Below are positions 33,476-40,791 of a stretch of DNA of 40,791 nt, piece by piece (the first letter of the stretch is position 1; each line of letters opens with the position of its first letter). Position numbers and translations under genes: made by a program. The DNA is from Halieaceae bacterium (GTDB taxonomy: Bacteria > Pseudomonadota > Gammaproteobacteria > Pseudomonadales > Halieaceae), in NCBI GenBank assembly GCA_028282105.1, contig JANQIO010000211.1, positions 1 through 40,791 of the forward strand, in the 5' to 3' direction. The notes under the pieces were generated by a model. That model had not been told where the DNA came from and did no database searches. It saw only the letters and a list, made by a program, of their open reading frames with translations.

Positions 33476-33979
33476 GTGAGCTGGCTTGACTGGACAATCC
33501 TCGGCATTGTCGCCCTGTCGACGCTGGTCAGTCTCAAGCGCGGGTTCATAAAAGAGGCGCTGTCACTGGGCGCCTGGGTCGCAGCGTTCCTGATTTCGAC
33601 GGCCTTTGCGGCGCGCATGAGCCTGCTGTTGACGGACTACATCAGCAACGACGCGGTTCGGTACGCGGCTGGCTACGTGATACTCTTCATTTCGACGTTA
33701 ATGCTAGGTTCGCTGGTGAACACCTTGCTGGCCCAGGTGATCAAGGTCACTGGACTCAGTGGTGCGGACCGCGTGCTGGGCACGGTGTTCGGCTTTGCCC
33801 GAGGCCTGGTGCTGGTCATGGTGATGCTGTTTGTGTTGCAGGCGCTGCTACATCCTGAGGAGCAGGAGTTCATGCGGGAATCGCGGCTGTTGCCGCACCT
33901 GGCGATGGTCGAGCAGTGGGCGCGCGACACTTTCGCGGATGCCAGCCTCAGCGGCAAGCTGCCCTGGTCAGGGCGTTAG
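33476..33979 (+). CDS. cvpA: CvpA family membrane protein
   Basis: A 167-residue inner-membrane protein with four predicted hydrophobic helices. It opens WLDWTILGIVALSTLVSLKRGFIKEALSL, the characteristic CvpA N-terminus with its Arg-Gly pair after the first helix. The family is named for a colicin V production phenotype in E. coli; the molecular role is not settled. The start is GTG at 33476. It precedes purF, as in most gammaproteobacteria. A 7-T run (33990-33996) follows the stop after GC-rich sequence and could mark a weak attenuator. Confidence 0.93.
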   Translation: MSWLDWTILGIVALSTLVSLKRGFIKEALSLGAWVAAFLISTAFAARMSLLLTDYISNDAVRYAAGYVILFISTLMLGSLVNTLLAQVIKVTGLSGADRVLGTVFGFARGLVLVMVMLFVLQALLHPEEQEFMRESRLLPHLAMVEQWARDTFADASLSGKLPWSGR

Positions 33980-34054
33980 CGGGCGCGGCTTTTTTTAGAC
34001 AAGGCCCCTGGAATATAGGCGCCACACGGTAGAACGGAGCGGAGACAGGTATAG

Positions 34055-35578
34055 ATGTGCGGACTGGTAGGCATTGTCGGCAGATCCAGCGTAAACCAGG
34101 CGATCTATGATGCGCTCACGGTGATGCAGCACCGCGGCCAGGATGCCGCGGGCATCATGACCTTTGCCGATGGCAATTTTCACCAGCGCAAAAGTGAAGG
34201 CCTGGTGCGCGACGTCTTTCAGCAGCACCATATGCAGCGCCTGCGCGGCAGAATCGGGGTAGGGCATGTGCGCTACCCGACCGCGGGTAGTTCGGGCGCG
34301 GCCTACGCCCAGCCGTTCTACGTCAATTCTCCCTACGGGATTTGCCTTGGTCACAACGGTAACCTGACCAACTCAGAGGCGCTCAGCGAAGAGCTGTACC
34401 AGACTGATCTGCGCCACCTCAATACCGACTCCGACTCTGAGCTGCTACTGAATGTATTCGCGCACGAGCTGCAGAAGCAGGGCAAGCTGAAGCCGACCGA
34501 AGAAGAAGTCTTTCACGCGGTGCGCGGTGTTCACCAGCGTTGCCGCGGTGGTTATGCGGCCGTGGCCCTGATTGCCGACTACGGCATGGTTGGCTTCCGC
34601 GACCCACACGGCATTCGCCCGCTGGTGGTGGGTAAGCGCGCAACCCCGGACGGCGACGAGTATATGCTTGCCTCCGAAAGCGTGGCCCTGGATGTGCTGG
34701 GCTTTGAACTGATTCGCGACGTACAGGCGGGCGAGGCCGTGTTTGTCTCCGCCGACGGTGAGCTGCACATGCGTCAGTGCGCCAATGACCCGGAGCTGCG
34801 GCCCTGCATCTTTGAGCACGTCTACTTCTCGCGGCCCGATTCGCTGATGGATGGTGTGTCGGTATACAAGACGCGCATGCGCCAGGGTGACTATCTGGCG
34901 CGCAAGATTCTGGCGCAGCGCCCGGACCATGATGTCGACGTGGTGATTCCGATACCTGATACCAGCCGCATCGCCGCGCAGTCCATGGCGCACGTGCTGG
35001 GCATCAAGTTCCGTGAGGGCCTGATGAAAAACCGCTACATCGGCCGCACTTTCATCATGCCCGGCCAGAGCCAGCGCAAGAAGTCTGTGAAGCAGAAGCT
35101 CAATGCCATTGGCCTCGAGTTCAAAGGCAAGAATGTGATGCTGGTGGATGACTCGATTGTGCGCGGCACGACCAGTAAACAGATTGTTGAAATGGCTCGC
35201 GACGCGGGCGCCAATAAGGTCTACTTCGCCTCCGCGGCGCCACCGGTGCGCTATCCCAACGTCTACGGCATTGATATGCCCTCGGCTTCGGAACTGGTAG
35301 CCCACGGCCGAGAGGAAGCGGAGATCTGCGAACTGATTGGCGCCGACTGGCTGGTCTATCAGGATCTTGACGATCTCATTGCCAGTAGCCATGAAGGCAA
35401 TCCCGATATCAAACACTTTGATTGTTCAGTGTTTGACGGCAATTACGTCACAGGTGATGTCGACCAGGGCTACCTGGACCGTGTCGAGGCGCTGCGCAAT
35501 GACGATGCCCAGGCCCGCCGTCGTGAAGCCGCCCGCGAAGAGGGTGCGGTAGTCGGCCTGCACAACGAAGTGTCCTGA
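34055..35578 (+). CDS. purF: Amidophosphoribosyltransferase
   Basis: First committed step of purine synthesis: transfers ammonia from glutamine to PRPP, giving phosphoribosylamine. The product is 507 residues. Cys2, exposed when Met1 is removed, is the glutaminase nucleophile (MCGLVGIVG). [18 protein letters not shown] and LGHNGNLTN belong to the Ntn domain. The PRPP-binding loop is [11 protein letters not shown] (from 364). No iron-sulfur cysteines or propeptide are evident, as in the E. coli type. A GGAG ribosome site lies 10 bases before the ATG. I could not find a PurR box. Confidence 0.97.
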   Translation: MCGLVGIVGRSSVNQAIYDALTVMQHRGQDAAGIMTFADGNFHQRKSEGLVRDVFQQHHMQRLRGRIGVGHVRYPTAGSSGAAYAQPFYVNSPYGICLGHNGNLTNSEALSEELYQTDLRHLNTDSDSELLLNVFAHELQKQGKLKPTEEEVFHAVRGVHQRCRGGYAAVALIADYGMVGFRDPHGIRPLVVGKRATPDGDEYMLASESVALDVLGFELIRDVQAGEAVFVSADGELHMRQCANDPELRPCIFEHVYFSRPDSLMDGVSVYKTRMRQGDYLARKILAQRPDHDVDVVIPIPDTSRIAAQSMAHVLGIKFREGLMKNRYIGRTFIMPGQSQRKKSVKQKLNAIGLEFKGKNVMLVDDSIVRGTTSKQIVEMARDAGANKVYFASAAPPVRYPNVYGIDMPSASELVAHGREEAEICELIGADWLVYQDLDDLIASSHEGNPDIKHFDCSVFDGNYVTGDVDQGYLDRVEALRNDDAQARRREAAREEGAVVGLHNEVS

Positions 35579-35582
35579 CCCC

Positions 35583-36788
35583 ATGACTCGCGATACCGAT
35601 AAGGCCCTGGAGGATGCCAGGCTGGACACGCTTGCGGTGCGCGCCGGCCAGCGCCGCAGCATGGAGTCTGAGCACGCTGAGCCGATCTTCCTGACCTCAA
35701 GCTACGTCTTCGATGACGCTGCAGATGCCGCGGCGCGCTTTGCGGGTGACCGCGACGGCAACGTCTACTCGCGCTACACCAACCCCACGGTGCGCACCTT
35801 TGAAGAGCGCATTGCCGCACTTGAAGGTGGCGACGCCGCCGTCGCCACAGCGTCAGGCATGGCGGCAATTCTCAGCGTTTGCATGGCCCTGTTGAAGTCC
35901 GGCGACCACGTGGTGTGCTCGCGCAGCGTGTTCGGTACGACTACGGTGCTGTTCACCAAGTACATGACCCGGTTTGGTATTGAGACGAGCTTCGTTGATC
36001 TCACTGACCTGCAGCAGTGGCGTGACGCGGTGCAGAAAAACACCAGGATGTTGTTCCTTGAGACGCCGTCTAATCCGCTGTCGGATATTGCCGATATGGA
36101 GCAGCTCTCTGCACTGGCCCGGGAGACAGGCGCACTGCTGGTGGTAGACAACTGTTTTTGCACACCCGCGCTGCAAACGCCGCTGGCGCTGGGCGCGGAT
36201 ATTGTCACCCACTCGGCCACCAAATACCTGGACGGGCAGGGCCGCTGCGTGGGCGGCGCCGTAGTTGGGCCGGCGGTGCATATGGAGGAAGTACTCGGAT
36301 TCCTTCGCTCGGCCGGACCCACCATGAGTGCATTCAATGCCTGGGTGTTTCTGAAGGGCCTGGAAACCCTGCGCCTGCGCATGGACGCTCACAGCGCCAA
36401 TGCTATGGAGCTCGCCCACTGGCTGGAGCAACAGCCGGCGGTGGACACCGTGTTCTATGCCGGCCTGGACAGTCACCCGGGGCATGAACTGGCGGCCCGT
36501 CAGCAGCGCGCCTTTGGCGGTGTGCTGTCGTTTCGCGTCAAGGGGTCGCGTGAGCAGGCCTGGGCTTGCATCGACGCGACCCGCATGCTGTCGCTGACGG
36601 CCAACCTGGGGGATGCCAAAACCACTATCGTGCACCCCGCGACGACGACTCATGGCCGGCTCAGCGATGCCGAGCGCGATGCGGCGGGGGTCACAGAAAA
36701 CCTGATTCGTATTGCCGTCGGCCTCGAAGACGTGGACGATATCAAGGCGGACCTTGCGCGCGGGCTGGACGCAGCAACGAAACTGTAG
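35583..36788 (+). CDS. metZ: O-succinylhomoserine sulfhydrylase
   Basis: PLP enzyme that makes homocysteine directly from O-succinylhomoserine and sulfide, replacing the MetB/MetC route. The product is 401 residues of the Cys/Met metabolism PLP family. PLP Lys214 is in HSATKYLDGQGR. YSRYTNPTVRTFEERIAALEGG, ATASGMAAI and FLETPSNPLSDIAD are family markers. MetZ is favoured over MetB or MetC because of the purF-metZ gene order and the GQGRCVGGAVVG context, although substrate preference cannot be proven from sequence. It begins 4 bp after purF. Confidence 0.92.
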   Translation: MTRDTDKALEDARLDTLAVRAGQRRSMESEHAEPIFLTSSYVFDDAADAAARFAGDRDGNVYSRYTNPTVRTFEERIAALEGGDAAVATASGMAAILSVCMALLKSGDHVVCSRSVFGTTTVLFTKYMTRFGIETSFVDLTDLQQWRDAVQKNTRMLFLETPSNPLSDIADMEQLSALARETGALLVVDNCFCTPALQTPLALGADIVTHSATKYLDGQGRCVGGAVVGPAVHMEEVLGFLRSAGPTMSAFNAWVFLKGLETLRLRMDAHSANAMELAHWLEQQPAVDTVFYAGLDSHPGHELAARQQRAFGGVLSFRVKGSREQAWACIDATRMLSLTANLGDAKTTIVHPATTTHGRLSDAERDAAGVTENLIRIAVGLEDVDDIKADLARGLDAATKL

Positions 36789-36885
36789 CCCTGGCGCGGG
36801 GTCTGACCTGCTACCGTAATGAGTGCTTTGATTGATGAAAGGCGTACTGGATAACGCTGCCCTGGGCAGTGCTCGCGAGGTTCCC

Positions 36886-37806
36886 ATGAAAGACCTGGTA
36901 GATCAGGCCGCTGCGGAAGTGGGCAAGGTTCTGCTGGGGAAGGAGAGCCAGGTACGGCTGGCGCTGTGCTGCCTGTTGGCCCGTGGGCATCTGCTGATCG
37001 AAGACCTGCCGGGTATGGGCAAGACCACGCTGTCCCACGCGCTGGCCAGCGTGCTGGGGCTAAGCTATAACCGCATCCAGTTCACCAGCGACCTGCTGCC
37101 CGCCGACATTCTTGGGGTCTCGGTCTTTGATCAGGCCAGTAACGCTTTCAGTTTTCACCCGGGCCCCGTTTTCTCCCAACTGCTGCTGGCGGATGAAATC
37201 AATCGCACCACGCCACGCACCCAGAGCGCTCTGCTGGAGGCGATGGGCGAAGGGCAGGTTACCGTAGAAGGCGAAACCCGGGCCCTGCCAGAGCCGTTTT
37301 TTGTCATCGCCACGCAGAACCCCGTACATCAATCCGGCACTTATCCGCTGCCGGAGTCCCAGCTAGACCGCTTCCTGATGCGGCTGGAACTGGGCTATCC
37401 GGACCCCAGTGCCGAGCGACAGATGTTCCTGCGTGAAGGCTCTGCGCCACAGCCGGAAACACTACGGGCCTGCCTCAGTCTTGAGCAACTGGAGGCAATT
37501 CGCACCGCAGTGGATGAAGTGCATGCCTCGGACAACCTACTGGACTATCTTCAGCGCCTGGTAGCCTACACTCGCAATTCAGCGGAGTTTGCCTACGGTC
37601 TGTCACCGCGCGGCGCCCTGGCGCTGCTGCAATGCGCACGTACCTGGGCGCTGATGGAGGGCCGCAGCCACGTGGTGCCGGAAGACCTGCAAACCGTGTT
37701 GCCGGCAGTGGCGACCCACCGCCTGGTGCCCACCAGCGACTATGCCGGTGACGCCAGCGCCCTGGTGCATGACATCCTGCTCAACGTTGACGTGATTACG
37801 GGCTGA
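36886..37806 (+). CDS. MoxR-family AAA+ ATPase
   Basis: An AAA+ chaperone-like ATPase of 306 residues. Walker A is PGMGKTTLSHAL, Walker B LLADEINRTTPRTQSALLEAM, and sensor 1 lies near VIATQNPVHQSGTYPLPESQ. The C-terminal lid (LSPRGALALLQCARTWA) is typical of MoxR proteins. I prefer the ATG at 36886 (MKDLVDQ) because GAGG lies five bases upstream and homologues begin here. ATG 36835 and TTG 36832 are in-frame alternatives adding 17-18 residues. It is followed by DUF58 and transglutaminase genes, the standard MoxR-DUF58-TgpA module; MoxR proteins often act on partners encoded beside them. Confidence 0.93.
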   Translation: MKDLVDQAAAEVGKVLLGKESQVRLALCCLLARGHLLIEDLPGMGKTTLSHALASVLGLSYNRIQFTSDLLPADILGVSVFDQASNAFSFHPGPVFSQLLLADEINRTTPRTQSALLEAMGEGQVTVEGETRALPEPFFVIATQNPVHQSGTYPLPESQLDRFLMRLELGYPDPSAERQMFLREGSAPQPETLRACLSLEQLEAIRTAVDEVHASDNLLDYLQRLVAYTRNSAEFAYGLSPRGALALLQCARTWALMEGRSHVVPEDLQTVLPAVATHRLVPTSDYAGDASALVHDILLNVDVITG

Positions 37807-37822
37807 GGCCTCGAGTCCAGGC

Positions 37823-38842
37823 ATGGTACCCGCGGCATTGTCCGAATCCTGGCAGCGTTACCGGGAACGGGCGCAGCAGCGCTGGCGCCGCTGGCTGAAT
37901 CGCCGCATCCCGCCGGCCAAGACGGTGACGCTCGACCAGAAGCGTATATTTATCTTCCCAACGCGGATTGGCTTCTTCTTCCTGTTTACCCTGCTGGTCA
38001 TGCTGGTAGCCGCCATCAACTACCAGAACAACATGAGCTTTGCGCTGACCTTTCTGCTGGTCAACATTTTCGTGGTGACCGTTCTGCACACCTACGGCAA
38101 CCTGGCCGGACTGACGGTCCACGCGGTGCGCGCATCGCCCGTGTTTGCCGGCCAGCGCGCCGAGTTTGAAATCATGATATCCCGGGCCAGTCGCCGACAG
38201 TATTTCGGCTTGCACTTCGACTGGCTGGGCCAGGATTCCGCCATCATCAACCTGCAGGATCGCCAGGAGCAGCACGTCAAACTCTACCTGCGCACCGAGC
38301 GCCGCGGCTGGTACAAGCCGGAGCGCCTGCGACTGGAAACCGTCTACCCGCTCGGCCTGCTGCGGGCCTGGACCTGGCTGGACCTGGATATTCGTGCCCT
38401 GGTTTACCCGCGGCCACTGGCCAGCGGCGACCTGCCGGGCGTGAGTTCGGATCAGCCCGACGGGATGGCCGATCCGGTGCCGGGCAGTGATGACTTCTAC
38501 GGGTTGCGCGATTACCAGCGCGGCGATTCATTGCGCCATGTGTTCTGGAAGAGCGTTGCCAAGGGGCAGCCCCTGCAGAGCAAACACTACACGGCCTACG
38601 CCGATCGCAGCGTCTGGCTGGACTGGAACCTGTTCGAGGGCCTGCCGCCCGAGCAGCGCCTGTCACACCTGTGCTACTGGGTGCTGGAGTTCGACCGACG
38701 CAACGAGGAGTACGGCTTGCGCCTGCCGGGCGTCACCCTGGAACCTGACAGTGGCGAGAACCAGCGGCTGACGGCGCTGCGCCAGTTGGCCCTGTGGGGC
38801 GGCGCCACGGCGGTGGACACGCCGATGAAGGCGGCGGCATGA
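37823..38842 (+). CDS. DUF58 membrane protein
   Basis: A 339-residue protein with a basic N-terminus, two adjacent transmembrane segments (about 47-90: FFFLFTLLVMLVAAINY, then FALTFLLVNIFVVTVL) and a large C-terminal part. The DUF58 core is seen in GSDDFYGLRDYQRGDSLRHV, followed by FWKSVAKGQPLQSKHY. The family is a VWA-like domain commonly encoded between moxR and a transglutaminase gene. A function in assembling or regulating an envelope complex with MoxR is inferred from context only. It starts 16 bp after the MoxR gene, and its stop overlaps the next ATG (ATGA). Confidence 0.92.
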   Translation: MVPAALSESWQRYRERAQQRWRRWLNRRIPPAKTVTLDQKRIFIFPTRIGFFFLFTLLVMLVAAINYQNNMSFALTFLLVNIFVVTVLHTYGNLAGLTVHAVRASPVFAGQRAEFEIMISRASRRQYFGLHFDWLGQDSAIINLQDRQEQHVKLYLRTERRGWYKPERLRLETVYPLGLLRAWTWLDLDIRALVYPRPLASGDLPGVSSDQPDGMADPVPGSDDFYGLRDYQRGDSLRHVFWKSVAKGQPLQSKHYTAYADRSVWLDWNLFEGLPPEQRLSHLCYWVLEFDRRNEEYGLRLPGVTLEPDSGENQRLTALRQLALWGGATAVDTPMKAAA

Positions 38843-40791
38843 AGCTGGAAGAACAGGTTCCACGCAATGCGCTGGTGTGGATCATCGGTACCCAGTTCTT
38901 CCTGCTGCTGCCGCACCTGGCGCGGGTGCCGTGGTGGGTGTTGGTGCTGTACGTCGCGACCGCCATCTGGCGCAGCATGGTGCACACCGGCCGTTGGTCG
39001 TTTCCCGGCGCTTACCTGAAAGCCACGCTGACCATTGTCTTCTTCGGCAGTGTGGCGCTCAGCTATGGCACGATTATCGGGCTGGAGCCGACGGTCGCGC
39101 TGCTGCTGATAGCCTATGCGCTGAAACTGATAGAGCTCGCCAACCAGCGCGATGCCTATATGGTGATCTTTATCGCCTACTTTGTCTGCCTGACTGAGTT
39201 CCTGTTCAGCCAGGAGCTGCTGGTGACGCTGTATATGATCGTTGCCGTGCTGCTCAATACCACGTCGCTGGTGGCGCTGCACCAGCCGGGCCAGGATCGC
39301 TTCACTTCCAGCACCATTCGCCGGGCGGGCAGCATGATGTTGCAGGCCCTGCCGTTGATGATCCTGTTGTTTGTCGTGTTCCCACGGATAGGCCCGCTGT
39401 GGAACGTACCACTGAAAACCCACTCAGCGCGCAGTGGCATGAGCGATTTCATGAAGCCCGGCGACGTGGCCAGCCTGAGCCTGAGCGACGAGGTGGCCTT
39501 CCGGGTACAGTTCGAGGGTGAAGTTCCACAACGCCGTGATCTTTACTGGCGCGGCCTGGTGCTGAGCAAGCTTGAGGAGGGTGCCTGGCGCAGCCTGCGC
39601 TGGCGCGATGTGCCGGGTGACCAGCGTCGGGTCGCCCAGCCTGAGCTGATCGGAGCCTACAGCGACTACAGCATTATTATGGAGCCAACCCAGCAGAACT
39701 GGCTTTACGCGCTGCCCTACGCCACAACCCGGGATCGGGGCATTATCCGCAGCAACGACTTTCGGCTGGTCTCGCCGGTAGAAGTGCAGGACCAGAAGCG
39801 CTATCAGGTGCGCAGCTGGCTTGAAGTGCCGTTGGAAGACAACATCACCGACTGGCGACGGGACGTGGACACGGAGCTGCCAGCGCTGGAAAACCCGCAG
39901 ACCCGGGCCCTGGCGCTGCAAATGCTGGCCGACGCCGGCGGAGACGCCGAAGCCTATGCAAGCGCCGTCATGGATATGTTCCGGGAGCAGCCATTTTTCT
40001 ACACGCTACGGCCGCCCCTGCTGCAGGGTGAGAACCCTGTGGACCAGTTCCTGTTCGGTACCCGGCGTGGTTTCTGTGAGCACTACGCCTCCGCCTTCAC
40101 CTGGCTGATGCGATTCGCCGGGATTCCTGCGCGGGTGGTCGGGGGTTACCAGGGTGGAGAGGTGAATCCGGTCAATGGCACCGTCATCGTGCACCAGTTC
40201 GATGCTCATGCCTGGAATGAAATCTGGTTGCAGGGGCGGGGCTGGGTGCGCATGGATCCAACCTTTGCCATCGCACCGGCCAGAATCGAATACGGGCTGG
40301 AGCAGGCGTTGGCCGAGGAGGGCAGCTTCCTGGCCGAGACGCCGCTATCACCGCTGCGCTATCGTAATATTGGCTGGATCAACAGCCTGCGCCTGCAGCT
40401 CGATGCCATCAACTACCGCTGGCAGCTGTTTGTCATCAGCTACGACCAGGAGCAGCAATACCAGATTCTCAATCGCTGGCTGGGCAGTGTCGGCCAGAAG
40501 CAGCTGGTATTCCTGGTGGTCGGCGCCTGGGTGTTGCTGTTACTGCCGGTGATTATCACCATGGTATGGCGCAATCGCGGTCCGCGCCTGGATGCCGCGA
40601 CCCGCCACTACCTGGACTTCTGCCGGCGGCTGCGTCGCGCGGGCTTCGCGCGCTACGGCCATGAAGCGCCAGCAGCCTTCGCACAGCGCATTGCCGCCGA
40701 TCGGCCCGCCTGGGCAGAGGAGGTGGCAGCGATTACCCGCTGCTACGAAACCCTTGCCTATGCCGGCAATAGCGACCCGGCGGCGCTTGAT
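38839..40791 (+). CDS. tgpA: TgpA-like membrane transglutaminase, 3' end cut by the window
   Basis: The first 651 codons are present and open to the window end. The N-terminal ~190 residues hold several transmembrane helices. A periplasmic transglutaminase-like domain follows, with a complete Cys-His-Asp triad: Cys413 in RRGFCEHYAS, His457 in FDAHAWNE and Asp473 in WVRMDPTF. A further transmembrane helix lies at about 556-575, then a cytoplasmic DUF4129-like tail. This matches Pseudomonas TgpA (about 668 residues, reported as important for viability), so probably only a short piece is missing. It would act on the outer face of the inner membrane; the substrate is unknown. The start overlaps the DUF58 stop by 4 bp. 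Confidence 0.93.
   Translation, partial: MKLEEQVPRNALVWIIGTQFFLLLPHLARVPWWVLVLYVATAIWRSMVHTGRWSFPGAYLKATLTIVFFGSVALSYGTIIGLEPTVALLLIAYALKLIELANQRDAYMVIFIAYFVCLTEFLFSQELLVTLYMIVAVLLNTTSLVALHQPGQDRFTSSTIRRAGSMMLQALPLMILLFVVFPRIGPLWNVPLKTHSARSGMSDFMKPGDVASLSLSDEVAFRVQFEGEVPQRRDLYWRGLVLSKLEEGAWRSLRWRDVPGDQRRVAQPELIGAYSDYSIIMEPTQQNWLYALPYATTRDRGIIRSNDFRLVSPVEVQDQKRYQVRSWLEVPLEDNITDWRRDVDTELPALENPQTRALALQMLADAGGDAEAYASAVMDMFREQPFFYTLRPPLLQGENPVDQFLFGTRRGFCEHYASAFTWLMRFAGIPARVVGGYQGGEVNPVNGTVIVHQFDAHAWNEIWLQGRGWVRMDPTFAIAPARIEYGLEQALAEEGSFLAETPLSPLRYRNIGWINSLRLQLDAINYRWQLFVISYDQEQQYQILNRWLGSVGQKQLVFLVVGAWVLLLLPVIITMVWRNRGPRLDAATRHYLDFCRRLRRAGFARYGHEAPAAFAQRIAADRPAWAEEVAAITRCYETLAYAGNSDPAALD

Noticed and set aside
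33961-33996. Terminator between cvpA and purF
   Set aside because: A 7-T run follows GC-rich sequence, but the nearest perfect stem (GCCCTG-GT-CAGGGC) is about 15 bases upstream with a 2-nt loop. No stable stem abuts the T run.

Overview
The window is about 40.8 kb of GC-rich, gene-dense chromosome from a gammaproteobacterium. No rRNA, tRNA, insertion sequence, prophage or CRISPR array is visible. Two features point to a Pseudomonas-like relative, plausibly a marine lineage such as the Halieaceae/Cellvibrionales; that family-level placement is inference. First, gene order follows what I recall for Pseudomonas: LysR-leuCDB-asd-fimV-truA-trpF...accD-folC-SPOR-cvpA-purF-metZ, rmf beside rlmKL, and nadK near a rhomboid gene and pepN. 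Second, the protein types fit: the 180-kDa-class NAD-glutamate dehydrogenase, MetZ and TgpA.

Layout. (1) 1-3105: the 3' end of a TonB-dependent receptor, then a 946-residue lipoprotein made of two near-identical ~440-residue halves, closed by a strong intrinsic terminator. (2) 3104-4003, minus strand: a DUF1853 protein. (3) 4041-14271, plus strand: nadK, a rhomboid protease, a YeaC-like protein, a zinc-ribbon DUF2797 protein, pepN and gdhB. (4) 14362-16867: rmf (minus strand) divergent from rlmKL. (5) 16868-17178: a non-coding spacer with three consensus DnaA boxes and perfect stem-loops. (6) 17179-18964: a flavodoxin-like protein, a hotdog thioesterase and a LysR regulator convergent with them. 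(7) 19090-23313: leuC-leuD-leuB-asd, tightly overlapped, behind a well-formed promoter and a perfect LysR-type palindrome. (8) 23314-23903: a 590-bp non-coding spacer rich in short tandem and inverted repeats. (9) 23904-36788: fimV-truA-trpF-trpB-trpA-accD-folC-SPOR protein-cvpA-purF-metZ. (10) 36886-40791: a MoxR ATPase, a DUF58 protein and a TgpA-like membrane transglutaminase cut by the window end.

Most of the window is housekeeping: branched-chain, aspartate-family, tryptophan, methionine, purine, folate, fatty-acid and NADP metabolism, rRNA and tRNA modification, and peptide and glutamate catabolism. The parts that deserve a second look are the receptor/duplicated-lipoprotein pair, the DnaA-box spacer, the repeat-built region upstream of fimV, an apparently leaderless nadK start, a catalytic Asp-to-Glu change plus a repeat-built tail in TrpA, and a DUF2797 protein that reads like a zinc ribbon joined to a GIY-YIG-like core. 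I found no clear new multi-gene defence or mobile system. The best candidate for an undescribed system is the TonB receptor plus duplicated lipoprotein.
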